64,000 nt of DNA from Agarivorans sp. TSD2052 (GCF_023238625.1 NZ_CP096670.1:2159501-2223500); one strand, 5' to 3'. Positions 19,823 to 29,722 are shown, counted from the first letter of the stretch. A program made the numbers and translations. Notes: generated from the sequence alone by a model not told the origin.

Positions 19823-22206
19823 TGTTTGTTTAACCTTAGTGAGTTGGTTAATACCGCAAGTGAAGACAAAGACATACCGATTGCAGCCATATATGGGGTA
19901 ACGATGCCGGCAACGGCTAAAGGTAGAATAAGGGCATTATACCCTAATGCCCACGCCAAGTTTTGGGCGATAATTTTACGGGTAAGCTTGGCTAAATCTA
20001 TCGCTGCTAACAAGGTGGAAAGTTTACTGCCGAGCAATACTGCATCGGCGCTAGATTTGGCTATATCGGTGCCTAAGCCCATGGCTATCGATAAGGGGGC
20101 TGCCGCTAAAACAGGTCCGTCGTTTACACCGTCACCCAACATCACGATATGGGGGTTGCCTTGTACTTTACGTTTTAACGCGGCGAGTTTATCTTGCGGC
20201 AGTGCGCCGCTGATTACTTCAGTAATATTTAATTGTTCGGCAATGAAGGGCACTTGAGCTGAATCGTCTCCAGTAAGCATCGACAGGCTTATGTTGCGTT
20301 GTGCTAGTCCATCAGCGAATTGTTTGGCATCGGATTTAAGCGTATCAGATAGATATATACGTGCCACCAACTGCTCATTTTTCAGCATGACCAATTCAAG
20401 CATACCGGGTTGTTCAACGGCGGCTTGTTGGCAGAAAGAAGCCTTTCCTAATAAAAAATGGTTGCCATTGATACGGCCTTCTAACCCTAAACCAGTATGG
20501 TGTTTAATTTCACTGGCATTATTAAGTCGGAATTTGGCAAATGCTTGGGCGATAGGATGTGAGCTTTGACGCTCTAATGCAGCAGCAAAGTTCAATATTT
20601 GTTGTTCGCTATCATTGCCCATGGTGGTTACGCTATTTATCTGTAGCTTACCTTCAGTAAGCGTACCCGTTTTGTCCGAAATAACGGCTGATAATTTGGC
20701 TAAGCTTTCTAAGACGTGCCCACGTTTAACCAATAAGCCATTTTTTGACAAATTATGGGTGGCTGCAGTGAGGGCTGCGGGTGTCGCTAACGACAAGGCG
20801 CAAGGGCAGGTAGCAACCAATACCGCCAGGGTGATCCAAAAAGCGTCTTCTGGAGAATAGTAGTGCCAAAAGCCATAAGTGAGCGCTGCTATTAGCAATA
20901 AACCAAACACAAAGTAACGGGCAATGTGGTCGGCAATAGTCGCTATTTTGGGTTTTTCACTTTGCGCTTGTTCTTGGAGGCGGAGAATATTGGCTATAAA
21001 GGTATTCTGTGACACAGCCTGTACAGACAAATGAATGGTTTGTTCATGATTGATGGTGCCAGCAAATACGGTGTCGGCGAATAGTTTTTTTACCGGCAGA
21101 GATTCTCCGGTGAGAGAAGACTCATCAAAGTCGCTTTCACCAAAACATACTTGGCCGTCGGCTGGCGCAGTTTCTCCTGGCAAAATAACAATCACGTCGC
21201 CTTCTTTTAGCTGACTCGCTGCGATTTTTGTTTGGCGGCCGTCTTCTTCAAGGCGTTGCGCTAATTTAGGTACCAGCTTCAGCATATTAGAGCTGGTTTC
21301 ACTGGCTTTGCGCCTCGCTCTTAACTCCAATAAACGGCCAAGTAACAGTAGAAAGGTGAACATGGAAACCGATTCGAAGTAGACTTCACCGGTTCCTTTT
21401 ACTGTGGCATATAACGAAGCCGAATAGGCACCTAGCAGGGCGATAGATACCGGCACATCCATATTTAAGGTTTTAGCTTTTAAGCTACGGTAGGCACCAA
21501 AATAGAATGGCTGGGCAGAAAACAGTAAAACAGGGGTAGCCATAATCAAACTAACCCAACGAAAGTAATCGCGATAGATGACTTCCATTTCATCAAACAG
21601 ATCGCCATATAGGGCAATAGCAAACATCATCACTTGCATTGTCGCTAGGCCAGCAACTCCCAGCTTAAGAAGATGGCTTCGGTATAGCTTTCTATCTAGC
21701 TCTTCTTGTTTGTCTGTTTGAAAAGGGGTGGCTTTATAACCTAGCTTTTGCACTTCGCTTAACAACTGGCTAAGTTTAGTTTGCTGATCGTTCCAGTTGA
21801 GTGTGGCGCGTTGGGTGGTAGAGTTCACGTGAATCTTGTTTACTCCGCCTATATGACTTAATTGTTTTTCAATGAGCCAAGCACAAGCCGCGCAACTAAT
21901 GCCTTCTATTGAAAGAAGCACTTCTTTGTTGCCTTCTGATTGGGCAACAAACTCTAATTGTACGTTGTCATCATCGTACTCAAGCATTTTGAGTAGTTCG
22001 TCTGGCACCAAGTCTTGGGCGCTGGGTGCGGCTGCGGTTCTGTGCTTATAATAATCATCTAAGCCACTATCGATAATGGTTTTTGCCACGGCAGCACAGC
22101 CTTGACAACACATGGCCTGAGCTTGCCCCAAAATAGTAACGTCTAAAACAAAGCCACTGGGGATCTGTTCATTACAATGAAAACAAACTGTACGGTTACT
22201 TACCAT
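19819..22206 (-). CDS. ccoI: Copper-exporting P1B-type ATPase CcoI/FixI
   Basis: Pumps copper out of the cytosol toward cbb3 oxidase assembly. It has 795 residues. The N-terminus holds a metal-binding cysteine cluster (CFHCNEQ, CCQGCAAV), then an HMA domain with GISCAACAWLIEKQL. The core has eight membrane segments, the copper-binding CPC in VATCPCALSLATP, the phosphorylation site DKTGTLTEG, the SSHPIAQAF histidine-proline motif and GDGVNDGPVLAAA. The extra N-terminal cysteine region is typical of FixI rather than CopA. It overlaps ccoH by 11 nt and ccoS by 4 nt. Confidence 0.96.
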   Translation of the reverse strand: MVSNRTVCFHCNEQIPSGFVLDVTILGQAQAMCCQGCAAVAKTIIDSGLDDYYKHRTAAAPSAQDLVPDELLKMLEYDDDNVQLEFVAQSEGNKEVLLSIEGISCAACAWLIEKQLSHIGGVNKIHVNSTTQRATLNWNDQQTKLSQLLSEVQKLGYKATPFQTDKQEELDRKLYRSHLLKLGVAGLATMQVMMFAIALYGDLFDEMEVIYRDYFRWVSLIMATPVLLFSAQPFYFGAYRSLKAKTLNMDVPVSIALLGAYSASLYATVKGTGEVYFESVSMFTFLLLLGRLLELRARRKASETSSNMLKLVPKLAQRLEEDGRQTKIAASQLKEGDVIVILPGETAPADGQVCFGESDFDESSLTGESLPVKKLFADTVFAGTINHEQTIHLSVQAVSQNTFIANILRLQEQAQSEKPKIATIADHIARYFVFGLLLIAALTYGFWHYYSPEDAFWITLAVLVATCPCALSLATPAALTAATHNLSKNGLLVKRGHVLESLAKLSAVISDKTGTLTEGKLQINSVTTMGNDSEQQILNFAAALERQSSHPIAQAFAKFRLNNASEIKHHTGLGLEGRINGNHFLLGKASFCQQAAVEQPGMLELVMLKNEQLVARIYLSDTLKSDAKQFADGLAQRNISLSMLTGDDSAQVPFIAEQLNITEVISGALPQDKLAALKRKVQGNPHIVMLGDGVNDGPVLAAAPLSIAMGLGTDIAKSSADAVLLGSKLSTLLAAIDLAKLTRKIIAQNLAWALGYNALILPLAVAGIVTPYMAAIGMSLSSLAVLTNSLRLNKQ

Positions 22207-22678
22207 CTATCTCTTCAACGTTGTATAACGGTAGTTGTAAATCTTCTTGTAAACGCCAGCTTCCATCCATTGGACTAATACGAATAAACCAGCGACCATT
22301 TTCGTTTAGGTCATCACCAAAACGATACAGTCCCTTTGCATCGGCGGTCACTACATAACTTCGGTCATTTTTGGCGAGTGTCTTATGCGCTAATTCTATT
22401 TTTAAAGGTTGGTTTTCCGCTCCCTTGGGTAGCGCCATGGATAGCACTAAACCCTGTTCAGATTGGGCTAAAGAAGCGGTTATACCTAAGCTTTTAGCGG
22501 TTTCAACGAGGGATAAATCAGCATTGATGGCCTTACCCTTTTTGTAATAAGACTCAACCACCATGTCGTTGTTAGTTGTAGCCGCGATATAGAAAGTGAA
22601 TAGGCTCGCTACTACGGCGGCCATAGGTAAAGCGATCAAAAACCAAGGCCAAAATTGTTTATACCAAGCTTGTTCCAT
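22196..22678 (-). CDS. ccoH: cbb3 oxidase assembly protein CcoH/FixH
   Basis: A 160-residue protein with one N-terminal membrane helix (FWPWFLIALPMAAVVASLFT) and a periplasmic domain typical of FixH. The conserved MVVESYYKKGKAIN after the helix is the family mark. It works with CcoI and CcoS in cbb3 maturation. It starts a second transcription unit after the terminator at 22720-22745, and its end overlaps ccoI by 11 nt. Confidence 0.9.
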   Translation of the reverse strand: MEQAWYKQFWPWFLIALPMAAVVASLFTFYIAATTNNDMVVESYYKKGKAINADLSLVETAKSLGITASLAQSEQGLVLSMALPKGAENQPLKIELAHKTLAKNDRSYVVTADAKGLYRFGDDLNENGRWFIRISPMDGSWRLQEDLQLPLYNVEEIDGK

Positions 22679-22717
22679 AACAACTTAATTCCGATAGAAA
22701 AAGAGGCTTCAATATAA

Positions 22718-22745
22718 CAAAAAAAAGCGACGCATAGGCGTCGCT
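22718..22745 (-). terminator. Terminator after ccoNOQP
   Basis: On the minus strand, an 8-bp stem (22738-22745 with 22726-22733, AGCGACGC type, 4-nt loop) is followed by a run of eight T residues. It separates structural genes ccoNOQP from assembly genes ccoHIS, so the latter are either transcribed by readthrough or have a promoter in the 50 nt before ccoH. Confidence 0.88.
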
Positions 22746-22763
22746 TTTCATATATTTTTAAGA

Positions 22764-23732
22764 CTATTTTGTCTTAGAAAGCTGATATACATAGGCTGAA
22801 ATTAATTGGATCTTATCTTCACCTAAAATATCTTTCCAAGCAGGCATTACACCATTGCGACCATAACGTAGCGTGTCTTCAATTGCACGTCGTGAACCGC
22901 CGTACAACCAAATACCATTAGTTAGGTCAGGTGCGCCAACAGCTTGATTGCCTTTGCCATCTGCGCCATGACAAGCTGCACATACGGCAAACTTAGTTTT
23001 ACCAATGGCTGCATCAACATCATTTACTTTTCGGCCAGATAAGCTCAGTACATATTGGGTAACTTCTTTAATACCATCGTCGCCTAACACTGCTTCCCAA
23101 GCCGGCATTTGACCTTGACGTCCGTGCATTAAACTTGCCTTAATGGCTTCACCGGTGCCGCCGTACAACCAATCGTTGTCGGTCAGGTTAGGGAAACCTT
23201 TACCGCCGCGCGCTGATGAGCCATGGCACTGTGAACAGTTTTGCAAGTAAAGACGCTGGCCAATCTTGATGGCAGCGGGGTCCTCAGATAGCTCTTCTAC
23301 AGTGCGATACTCGCCCGCTTCGTTATAAGCAACTTGGTTAAACACCTCACCAAATCTAGCGTCAGCCGCTGCACGTTCGCGGTCATATTGACTTGCGAGG
23401 GCAGGGTCTTTAGCGGCAAGGCGCGCTTCACCTTCGGCGATAGTTTTGATGTCTTGCTCAGCACTTTTCCAGCCAAGGAAGCCTTTCCAGTTACCTAAAC
23501 CTGGGTAAGCGGCCAAGTAGATTAGCGAGAACACAATTGTCATCACAAACATATAAGACCACCACTTAGGAAGAGGATTATTTAATTCCTCGATTCCATC
23601 AAAGCTGTGGCCCATCGATTCACCTTCTTTAATGCCGGTGTTGTTTTTTGTGCATACTCGTAATAACCAAAAGCAACCAGCAATGCTTCCTAGCGTTATA
23701 ACAGTGATCCACACGCTCCAAAATGTAGTCAT
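22764..23732 (-). CDS. ccoP: cbb3-type cytochrome c oxidase subunit CcoP
   Basis: Membrane-anchored diheme cytochrome c that feeds electrons to the oxidase. The 322 residues include an N-terminal membrane segment, a second helix near 60-80 (PKWWSYMFVMTIVFSLIYLA) and two heme c sites, CSQCH (near 165) and CAACH (near 250), with axial Met candidates in GQMPAWEAVLGD and GVMPAWKDILGE. It overlaps ccoQ by 4 nt. Confidence 0.96.
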   Translation of the reverse strand: MTTFWSVWITVITLGSIAGCFWLLRVCTKNNTGIKEGESMGHSFDGIEELNNPLPKWWSYMFVMTIVFSLIYLAAYPGLGNWKGFLGWKSAEQDIKTIAEGEARLAAKDPALASQYDRERAAADARFGEVFNQVAYNEAGEYRTVEELSEDPAAIKIGQRLYLQNCSQCHGSSARGGKGFPNLTDNDWLYGGTGEAIKASLMHGRQGQMPAWEAVLGDDGIKEVTQYVLSLSGRKVNDVDAAIGKTKFAVCAACHGADGKGNQAVGAPDLTNGIWLYGGSRRAIEDTLRYGRNGVMPAWKDILGEDKIQLISAYVYQLSKTK

Positions 23733-23911
23733 TTTTTCTGTGCTCCTTCAAAGTCCTTTGTAGGGCTAGCTTTAGGCTCGTCGGCAAATACCAAGTTAGC
23801 AGCCTCATCGAAATCCTTTTTGCGGTTCTTACTGTAGGCCCAAGCAAAAATGCCGATAAATATTGCCATCAAGAATGCAGTGTATAGGCCACTGAATGTA
23901 CCAAAGTCCAT
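23729..23911 (-). CDS. ccoQ: cbb3-type cytochrome c oxidase subunit CcoQ
   Basis: A 60-residue single-helix subunit (FSGLYTAFLMAIFIGIFAWA) with a polar tail, the usual CcoQ/FixQ layout. It stabilises the oxidase complex in other bacteria. It lies between ccoO (10 nt) and ccoP (4-nt overlap). Confidence 0.92.
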   Translation of the reverse strand: MDFGTFSGLYTAFLMAIFIGIFAWAYSKNRKKDFDEAANLVFADEPKASPTKDFEGAQKK

Positions 23912-23921
23912 AACTAACTCC

Positions 23922-24524
23922 TTATTTCAGTGCTGTACCTAACACTTGTAGATAAGCAATAAGTGCATCCATTTCAGTTTTACCTTCAACAGCTGCAGCA
24001 GCACCTTCAACGTCAGCATCGGTGTAAGGTACGCCGAAGTGGTTTTTGAATAACGCTAACTTTTTGCCAGTAAGTGAACCATCAACGAGATTCTCACTTA
24101 ACCAAGGGAAGCCAGGCATGTTAGATTCAGGTACAACATCTCGAGGGTTTATCAGGTGAACACGGTGCCACTCATCTGAATAACGTTGGCCAACGCGGGC
24201 CAAGTCAGGTCCGGTACGCTTAGACCCCCATAAGAATGGATGTTCCCAAACACTTTCACCCGCAACAGAGTAATGGCCATAACGCTCAGTTTCAGCACGG
24301 AATGGTCGAATCATTTGGCTATGACAGTTACTACAACCTTCACGAATATAGATATCGCGGCCTTCCATCTGTAATGCAGTGTAAGGCACTAAACCGTCTA
24401 CCGGTTCAGTGGTTTCAGGTTGGAAGATTAGCGGGGTGATTTGAACCAAACCACCAAAGCTAATTGCTATAACGATGAAGATGGCGAGTAAGCCAACATT
24501 TTTTTCGATTAATTCATGTTTCAT
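23922..24524 (-). CDS. ccoO: cbb3-type cytochrome c oxidase subunit CcoO
   Basis: Membrane-bound monoheme cytochrome c of the oxidase. The ATG at 24524 is preceded by a strong AGGAGG 6 nt upstream and gives 200 residues ([20 protein letters not shown], a membrane anchor). The heme site is [12 protein letters not shown] and the likely axial Met is in ESNMPGFPW. The open frame reaches to 24548 over the ccoN end but without its own ribosome site. Confidence 0.96.
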   Translation of the reverse strand: MKHELIEKNVGLLAIFIVIAISFGGLVQITPLIFQPETTEPVDGLVPYTALQMEGRDIYIREGCSNCHSQMIRPFRAETERYGHYSVAGESVWEHPFLWGSKRTGPDLARVGQRYSDEWHRVHLINPRDVVPESNMPGFPWLSENLVDGSLTGKKLALFKNHFGVPYTDADVEGAAAAVEGKTEMDALIAYLQVLGTALK

Positions 24525-24534
24525 GTTATGCCTC

Positions 24535-25959
24535 CTATACCTGCTCAATGGCTTTTAAAGAACCTTTCTCGGCAGCGATTGTTTTATAAGCGTTGTACGC
24601 CATAACAAACATGCCAGTTAGGAAGAATACGCCACCGATAAAGCGAACGAAGTAGAATGGGTAAGAAGCTTGTAAAGACTCAACAAACGAATAAGTCAGT
24701 GTGCCGTCTTCGTTCACCGCGCGCCACATCAAACCTTGCATAACACCTGAAATCCACATGGCAACGATGTATAAAACAACACCAATTGTTGCAAGCCAGA
24801 AGTGAGTGTTAATAAGCTTAGTGCTGTACATACGGCCTTGGCCAAACAGCACCGGGATCAAGTGGTAGATACTGCCAATAGACACCATTGCAACCCAACC
24901 TAATGCGCCAGAATGCACATGGCCAACAGTCCAGTCGGTGTAGTGAGACAGAGCATTTACTGTTTTAATCGCCATCATTGGGCCTTCAAAGGTAGACATA
25001 CCGTAGAACGACAATGAAACAATTAAGAAACGCAAAATGGGGTCGTAGCGCAATTTATGCCATGCACCAGACAACGTCATAATACCGTTAATCATGCCAC
25101 CCCAAGAAGGAGCGAACAAAATGAGCGACATCACCATGCCTAAAGACTGTGCCCAGTCAGGCAGGGCAGTGTAATGAAGGTGGTGAGGACCAGCCCAAAT
25201 ATAAATAGAGACTAATGCCCAAAAATGCACAATCGACAAACGGTAACTGTATACCGGGCGACCCGCTTGCTTTGGTACGAAGTAGTACATCATACCCAAG
25301 AAGCCAGCAGTAAGTAAAAAGCCAACCGCGTTATGGCCGTACCACCACTGTACCATTGCATCAACTGCACCAGCATAGATTGAGTAAGACTTAGTCATCG
25401 TTAGTGGAATGGCTGCATTGTTCACGATGTGTAATACAGCAACGGTGATAATGAATGCACCAAAGAACCAGTTAGCAACATAAATATGCGACGTTTTTCT
25501 TTTGACTAAGGTGCCAAAGAAAACTATTCCATAAGCCACCCATACAATTGCGATTGCAATCCCAATTGGCCATTCTAGTTCTGCGTACTCTTTAGAAGTA
25601 GTGAAACCCATAGGCAATGTTATCGCTGCTGAGACGATAATCAAATTCCAACCCCAGAATACAAAGGAGGCTAAGGGGCCACCAAATAATCGGGTTTGAC
25701 AGGTACGCTGTACTACATAAAAAGAACAGGCCATTAATGCACTTGTGCCAAATGCAAAAATCACGGCGTTAGTATGAAGGGGGCGTAATCGGCTATATGT
25801 TAGCCAAGGAGTATCGAAGTTAAGCGCTGGCCAGATTAATTGCGCAGCAATTAACACCCCAACACTCATTCCTACTATACCCCAAACAATGGTCATTACA
25901 GTGAACTGGCGTACAACTGTGTAGTTGTAATCAGTCTCTGCGCTAGCTGCTTGGTTCAT
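24535..25959 (-). CDS. ccoN: cbb3-type cytochrome c oxidase catalytic subunit CcoN
   Basis: Reduces O2 to water at a heme b/b3-CuB centre with proton pumping, working at low oxygen. The 474-residue protein has about 12 membrane helices. Heme and CuB ligands are visible: His in [17 protein letters not shown], His in [16 protein letters not shown], the pair in [17 protein letters not shown] and the two His in [15 protein letters not shown]. It leads the operon ccoN-O-Q-P. A perfect FNR palindrome lies 235-248 nt upstream. Confidence 0.97.
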   Translation of the reverse strand: MNQAASAETDYNYTVVRQFTVMTIVWGIVGMSVGVLIAAQLIWPALNFDTPWLTYSRLRPLHTNAVIFAFGTSALMACSFYVVQRTCQTRLFGGPLASFVFWGWNLIIVSAAITLPMGFTTSKEYAELEWPIGIAIAIVWVAYGIVFFGTLVKRKTSHIYVANWFFGAFIITVAVLHIVNNAAIPLTMTKSYSIYAGAVDAMVQWWYGHNAVGFLLTAGFLGMMYYFVPKQAGRPVYSYRLSIVHFWALVSIYIWAGPHHLHYTALPDWAQSLGMVMSLILFAPSWGGMINGIMTLSGAWHKLRYDPILRFLIVSLSFYGMSTFEGPMMAIKTVNALSHYTDWTVGHVHSGALGWVAMVSIGSIYHLIPVLFGQGRMYSTKLINTHFWLATIGVVLYIVAMWISGVMQGLMWRAVNEDGTLTYSFVESLQASYPFYFVRFIGGVFFLTGMFVMAYNAYKTIAAEKGSLKAIEQV

Positions 25960-26449
25960 AAATAGATGCTTCCGTTGCTATTATTATTGGTTAAAGCGAG
26001 TTAAATGCAGTTGCATTAACAACATGAAACGAATGTTAACGCTATCAAAGTTAATTCAACTTTTATTGTCGGTTTTGACAATGCTAACGCCGCGATCATA
26101 CTTGATCGATTCGTTAAATAACAGATTGAAAAACGGGTTATTTGCATATCCCCGCTAATTAATTAACAAATTGTTTCCAATCCATAAACCGCATTGATCT
26201 AGATCAATTATGGCTGGAAAATTTACATCTGCGTAACCGCTACGTTTCATTTGTAACCGTGAATGTAGAGTTTCAGCCAAAAATTTTGATATGAAGGCCT
26301 ATTCATGGGGCTTACATGTTATTCACACCAAGCAAGTTTTTATAAAGATAGTGCCAAAAAAAACGTATCTTTGTTTCTAAATTGTTGATTTAGTGACTAT
26401 AGTTTTAATTGGTATTAGGGCTAATCGTGGATCAAGGAAAAGATGTCAA
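25960..26449. promoter_or_regulatory. Divergent intergenic region ccoN / REC-HD-GYP gene
   Basis: 490 bp between divergent genes. It holds the FNR site annotated separately and A+T-rich stretches such as AATTAATTAAC at about 26157-26167, which on the minus strand could be the -10 region of the ccoN promoter. Nothing else is recognisable. A 57-nt in-frame extension upstream of the HD-GYP gene (from 26393) has no family match. Confidence 0.5.
26194..26207. promoter_or_regulatory. Perfect FNR box upstream of ccoN
   Basis: TTGATCTAGATCAA is an exact, fully symmetric match to the FNR consensus TTGATN4ATCAA. Placed at -41.5 it would drive a ccoN transcript starting near 26159, with a leader of about 200 nt. 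The same site could instead act on the divergent signalling operon starting at 26450. Confidence 0.82.
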
Positions 26450-27481
26450 ATGGAAAATAGAGCCACAATTCTTATTGTTGACGATACACCTGAGAATATT
26501 GACGTACTGGCAGGCATTTTACGGGATAACTACAAGCTACAAGTGGCGAGAAACGGAGACATGGCTTTAAAAATCGCCGCCAAAGTCAACAAGCCAGACC
26601 TTATCCTATTAGATATTATGATGCCGGGTATAGATGGATATGAAGTATGTAAGCGATTAAAAGAAGATCTAACAACCCGCCACATACCGGTTATCTTTGT
26701 TACCGCGAAAATTAGTCCCGCCGATGAGATTAGGGGCCTTGAACTCGGTGCCGTCGATTACATTACAAAGCCTGTCAGTCCGCCGGTAGTTAAAGTCAGA
26801 GTAAAAACCCACTTGGCCTTATATAACCAAAATAGAGAATTAGACATAAAGGTTAAGCAACAAACAGAGGTAATAAACACCACCCGTTTACAAATTATTC
26901 AACGGCTAGGGCGAGCCGCTGAATACAAAGATAACGAAACGGGTATGCACGTTATTCGCATGAGTTACTACTCAAAAATATTAGCCTTGGCTGCTGGTAT
27001 GAGTGAAGCCGATGCCGACATACTGATGAATGCCGCGCCTATGCATGACATAGGAAAAATTGGCATCCCCGATAGAGTATTGCAAAAACCCGGAAAGTTA
27101 GACGCAGAAGAATGGGACATTATGCAAAGCCATTCAGTTATCGGTGGAGAAATTCTTGGTGAAGGCGACAGCTCCGAATTACTAGATTTAGCCCGAGTTG
27201 TGGCGTTAACTCACCATGAAAAGTGGAATGGGAGCGGCTACCCTAATGGTTTGGCGGGCGAAGACATACCCATTGTAGGTCGAATTGTTGCCATTGCAGA
27301 CGTGTTTGATGCTTTAACCTCAGAGCGCCCTTATAAAAACGCTTGGACAGTCGAAAAGGCCATTGCTCTTTTAGAAAGCGAAGCTGGTAGTCATTTCGAC
27401 CCAAAATTAGTGCCGTTATTTGTTGCCGCGTTGCCTGAAATACTGGAAGTAAAAGATAAATTTAAAGAGTCCTTTAATTAA
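26450..27481 (+). CDS. Response regulator with HD-GYP phosphodiesterase domain
   Basis: Probable c-di-GMP phosphodiesterase controlled by phosphorylation. The ATG at 26450 gives 343 residues. Residues 5-125 are a receiver domain (ILIVDDTPENIDVLAGILRD; phospho-Asp in LILLDIMMPGIDG; Lys in DYITKPVSPP). A linker helix leads into HD-GYP (about 150-335): APMHDIGKIGIPDRVLQKPG, LTHHEKWNGSGYPNGLAGE and DVFDALTSERPYK, all catalytic motifs intact. It opens a three-gene operon with a REC-REC-kinase (31 nt) and an SYLF gene. The likely kinase partner is therefore next door. Confidence 0.92.
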   Translation: MENRATILIVDDTPENIDVLAGILRDNYKLQVARNGDMALKIAAKVNKPDLILLDIMMPGIDGYEVCKRLKEDLTTRHIPVIFVTAKISPADEIRGLELGAVDYITKPVSPPVVKVRVKTHLALYNQNRELDIKVKQQTEVINTTRLQIIQRLGRAAEYKDNETGMHVIRMSYYSKILALAAGMSEADADILMNAAPMHDIGKIGIPDRVLQKPGKLDAEEWDIMQSHSVIGGEILGEGDSSELLDLARVVALTHHEKWNGSGYPNGLAGEDIPIVGRIVAIADVFDALTSERPYKNAWTVEKAIALLESEAGSHFDPKLVPLFVAALPEILEVKDKFKESFN

Positions 27482-27512
27482 CCAATACATAAGCGAAGGA
27501 ATCGTAAAAAAA

Positions 27513-29114
27513 ATGCAACTAGGTAAATTCACGGTACTTGTCGTCGACGACATGGCACCAATAAGAAAAATCACTTATGAACAACTACGCCGTTTTGGTG
27601 TTGGTAACGTGATTCAGGCTGAAAATGGCGCTCAAGCGCTAAACGTATTAAAAAAGCGTCATGTCGACTTAATTTTATCTGACTGGAATATGCCGGTATT
27701 AAGTGGCATCCAATTTTTGAAGAAAGTTCGCGAGTCAGAGTCTTGGCGACACATTCCATTTATCATGATTACCGCTGAAGCCGAACGAGATAGAGTATCC
27801 GAAGCGATTAGCGAAGGTGTCTCAGATTTAATCATTAAGCCTTTTACTACGGCTTTATTACAAAAAAGGCTACAACAAGCGGCCAAGGGTGATGTTAGAA
27901 ATCGCAATAAACCAACAGAACCAGTCGCTATCGAAGAACCTGTCATTCAAGATATCGCAGAGCCTATTACTAAACCTGATAAAACCCGTAAAAACACGAT
28001 CTTAGTCGTGGACGATACCGCAGATAACCTCACCTTACTGGGTGGCTTATTACGCGACGACTATCGCGTATTACTCACCAAAGAAGGCCGAAAAGCGATA
28101 GAGATTTGTCAATCTGACTCTCCTCCGGATTTAGTGTTATTAGATGTGATGATGCCTGAAATGGATGGCTTTGAGGTATTAGAAAAGCTCCGCCAGCACC
28201 CTAGCTCTGAACACCTGCCAGTCATATTTGTTACTGCCTTAACCGAAATTACCGATCAAACCAAAGGGCTTTCTAGTGGCGCTGTTGATTACATCACCAA
28301 ACCGATTCAGCCAGATTTACTCAAACTTAGAGTTCGCAATTTGCTGCGTTACGTCAATTTGCATAAGCACCTACAGTCAGACTTTGACAACTTGCTTGAA
28401 AAAGAACAGCTTAAAAATAGCGTAGACCAATTACTTAGGCACGATTTAAAAGGGCCTATCGCCGGCATAATTGCGTTAGCTGAACAGCTTAAAAATGACC
28501 GCAAAATATCAGAAAAAGGCGCTGAAAACCTTGGCATGATTGATGAGTTGTCCATGCAGTTGTTAAACATGATTAACTTGTCTACCGAGCTATATAAAAT
28601 TGAGCAAGGTCGTTTTGAGCTTAAAGCAAAACCATTTTCAGCTCATCAAATGCTAAAAAAGATGCTAACGGTGGTACGAAATACATTTAGCAGCAAACAA
28701 TTAATGATGTATTTAGAGCCAGAGGAAGAAGACCCCGCTAACGAAGTACTTGTAATGGGCGACCAATCACTGAGTTATTCTTTATTCTTCAATTTGCTAA
28801 AAAATGCCTGTGAAGCAGCTCCAAATCGTAGCCGTGTATCAGTGGCTGTCAGTGCGACAGAAGGGAAGGTAATAGTAGCAACGCAAAATGTCGGAGCAGT
28901 ACCTGAAAGTATACGAGAAAACTTTTGGGAAAAATACGTCACCTCTGGCAAAGATAGCGGCACAGGCCTAGGCACCTATTCAGTAAGCTTATTAACCCAA
29001 GCGCAAAAAGGTGAAGTAAGCATGCAAACCAGTGACAAAGAAAATACAACAACGATAACCGTAACGCTTCCGTCGGCAGACGGCGACAGTGTAGACTTTT
29101 ACTCTATGTTATAA
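27513..29114 (+). CDS. Hybrid REC-REC-histidine kinase
   Basis: A 533-residue cytosolic signalling protein with no membrane segment. Residues 5-122 are a CheY-like receiver (phospho-Asp in LILSDWNMPVLSG), 160-282 a second receiver (LVLLDVMMPEMDG; Lys in DYITKPIQPD), then a histidine kinase: H-box LLRHDLKGPIAGIIALAEQL (about 308-327), N-box NLLKNACEAAPN and G-box KDSGTGLGTYSV. The order receiver-receiver-kinase is inverted from most hybrid kinases, suggesting that it takes phosphate or stimulus from another protein. The second receiver resembles that of the upstream HD-GYP protein. Confidence 0.9.
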   Translation: MQLGKFTVLVVDDMAPIRKITYEQLRRFGVGNVIQAENGAQALNVLKKRHVDLILSDWNMPVLSGIQFLKKVRESESWRHIPFIMITAEAERDRVSEAISEGVSDLIIKPFTTALLQKRLQQAAKGDVRNRNKPTEPVAIEEPVIQDIAEPITKPDKTRKNTILVVDDTADNLTLLGGLLRDDYRVLLTKEGRKAIEICQSDSPPDLVLLDVMMPEMDGFEVLEKLRQHPSSEHLPVIFVTALTEITDQTKGLSSGAVDYITKPIQPDLLKLRVRNLLRYVNLHKHLQSDFDNLLEKEQLKNSVDQLLRHDLKGPIAGIIALAEQLKNDRKISEKGAENLGMIDELSMQLLNMINLSTELYKIEQGRFELKAKPFSAHQMLKKMLTVVRNTFSSKQLMMYLEPEEEDPANEVLVMGDQSLSYSLFFNLLKNACEAAPNRSRVSVAVSATEGKVIVATQNVGAVPESIRENFWEKYVTSGKDSGTGLGTYSVSLLTQAQKGEVSMQTSDKENTTTITVTLPSADGDSVDFYSML

Positions 29115-29124
29115 GGACCAAATA

Positions 29125-29676
29125 ATGAACAAACTAGTGACCGGGTTTTGCGCTAGTCTATTTTTGCTAACTAACCTTAGTTATGCAAACGTGGCTGAAG
29201 AGCGCGCCGAGTATAATCAATCAGCTCAAGAGACTATCGCCAAATTCAAACAAGAAAAATCTAATATCAGCGATAAGATGAGTTCAGCAGTGGGTTATGC
29301 AGTATTTAGCAATGTGGGGGTAAACCTATTTGTTATATCCGCAGGCGGTGGTACAGGTATCGCAGTAGACAATGCTTCGGGTAAAACTACGTATATGAAA
29401 ATGGGTGAAGCCGGTGTAGGTTTTGGTTTGGGCGTAAAAGATTTTAGAGCACTGATGCTTTTCAAAACCCGTGAAGCCTTTGATAAATTTGTAGAAAGTG
29501 GCTGGTTGTTTGGTGCACAAGCGGATGCTTCGGCTACAGCTGGAGATAAAGGCGGCTCTGCTGAGGTAGAGGGCGCAATTGGCGATGTTGAAATTTATCA
29601 ATTAACCGAATCGGGTTTATCTTTAGAAGCTACCATTAAAGGTACTAAATTCTGGCAAGACGGTGACTTAAATTAA
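29125..29676 (+). CDS. Secreted SYLF/Ysc84-domain protein
   Basis: A 183-residue protein with a signal peptide (FCASLFLLTNLSYA, cleavage before NVAEE) and a SYLF (DUF500/Ysc84) domain: SAVGYAVFSNVGVNLFVISAGGGTGIAVD, then KMGEAGVGFGLGVKDFRALMLF. SYLF domains bind phosphoinositides in eukaryotes; in bacteria the role is unknown and the protein is probably periplasmic. AAGGA precedes the ATG, 10 nt after the kinase stop, and a terminator follows, so it is the last gene of the signalling operon. Confidence 0.87.
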   Translation: MNKLVTGFCASLFLLTNLSYANVAEERAEYNQSAQETIAKFKQEKSNISDKMSSAVGYAVFSNVGVNLFVISAGGGTGIAVDNASGKTTYMKMGEAGVGFGLGVKDFRALMLFKTREAFDKFVESGWLFGAQADASATAGDKGGSAEVEGAIGDVEIYQLTESGLSLEATIKGTKFWQDGDLN

Positions 29677-29695
29677 GCGGTAATCACCGTTTATA

Positions 29696-29722
29696 AAAGC
29701 CGGCTTTCTAGCTGGCTTTTTT
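29696..29722 (+). terminator. Terminator after SYLF gene
   Basis: A 9-bp stem with one G-T pair (29696-29704 with 29711-29719, loop TTTCTA) runs into six T residues. It closes the three-gene signalling operon. Confidence 0.85.

Noticed and set aside
23629-23847. 72-codon minus-strand frame across ccoP/ccoQ
   Set aside because: It is out of frame with both conserved cytochrome oxidase subunits, and its product is unlike any protein I know.
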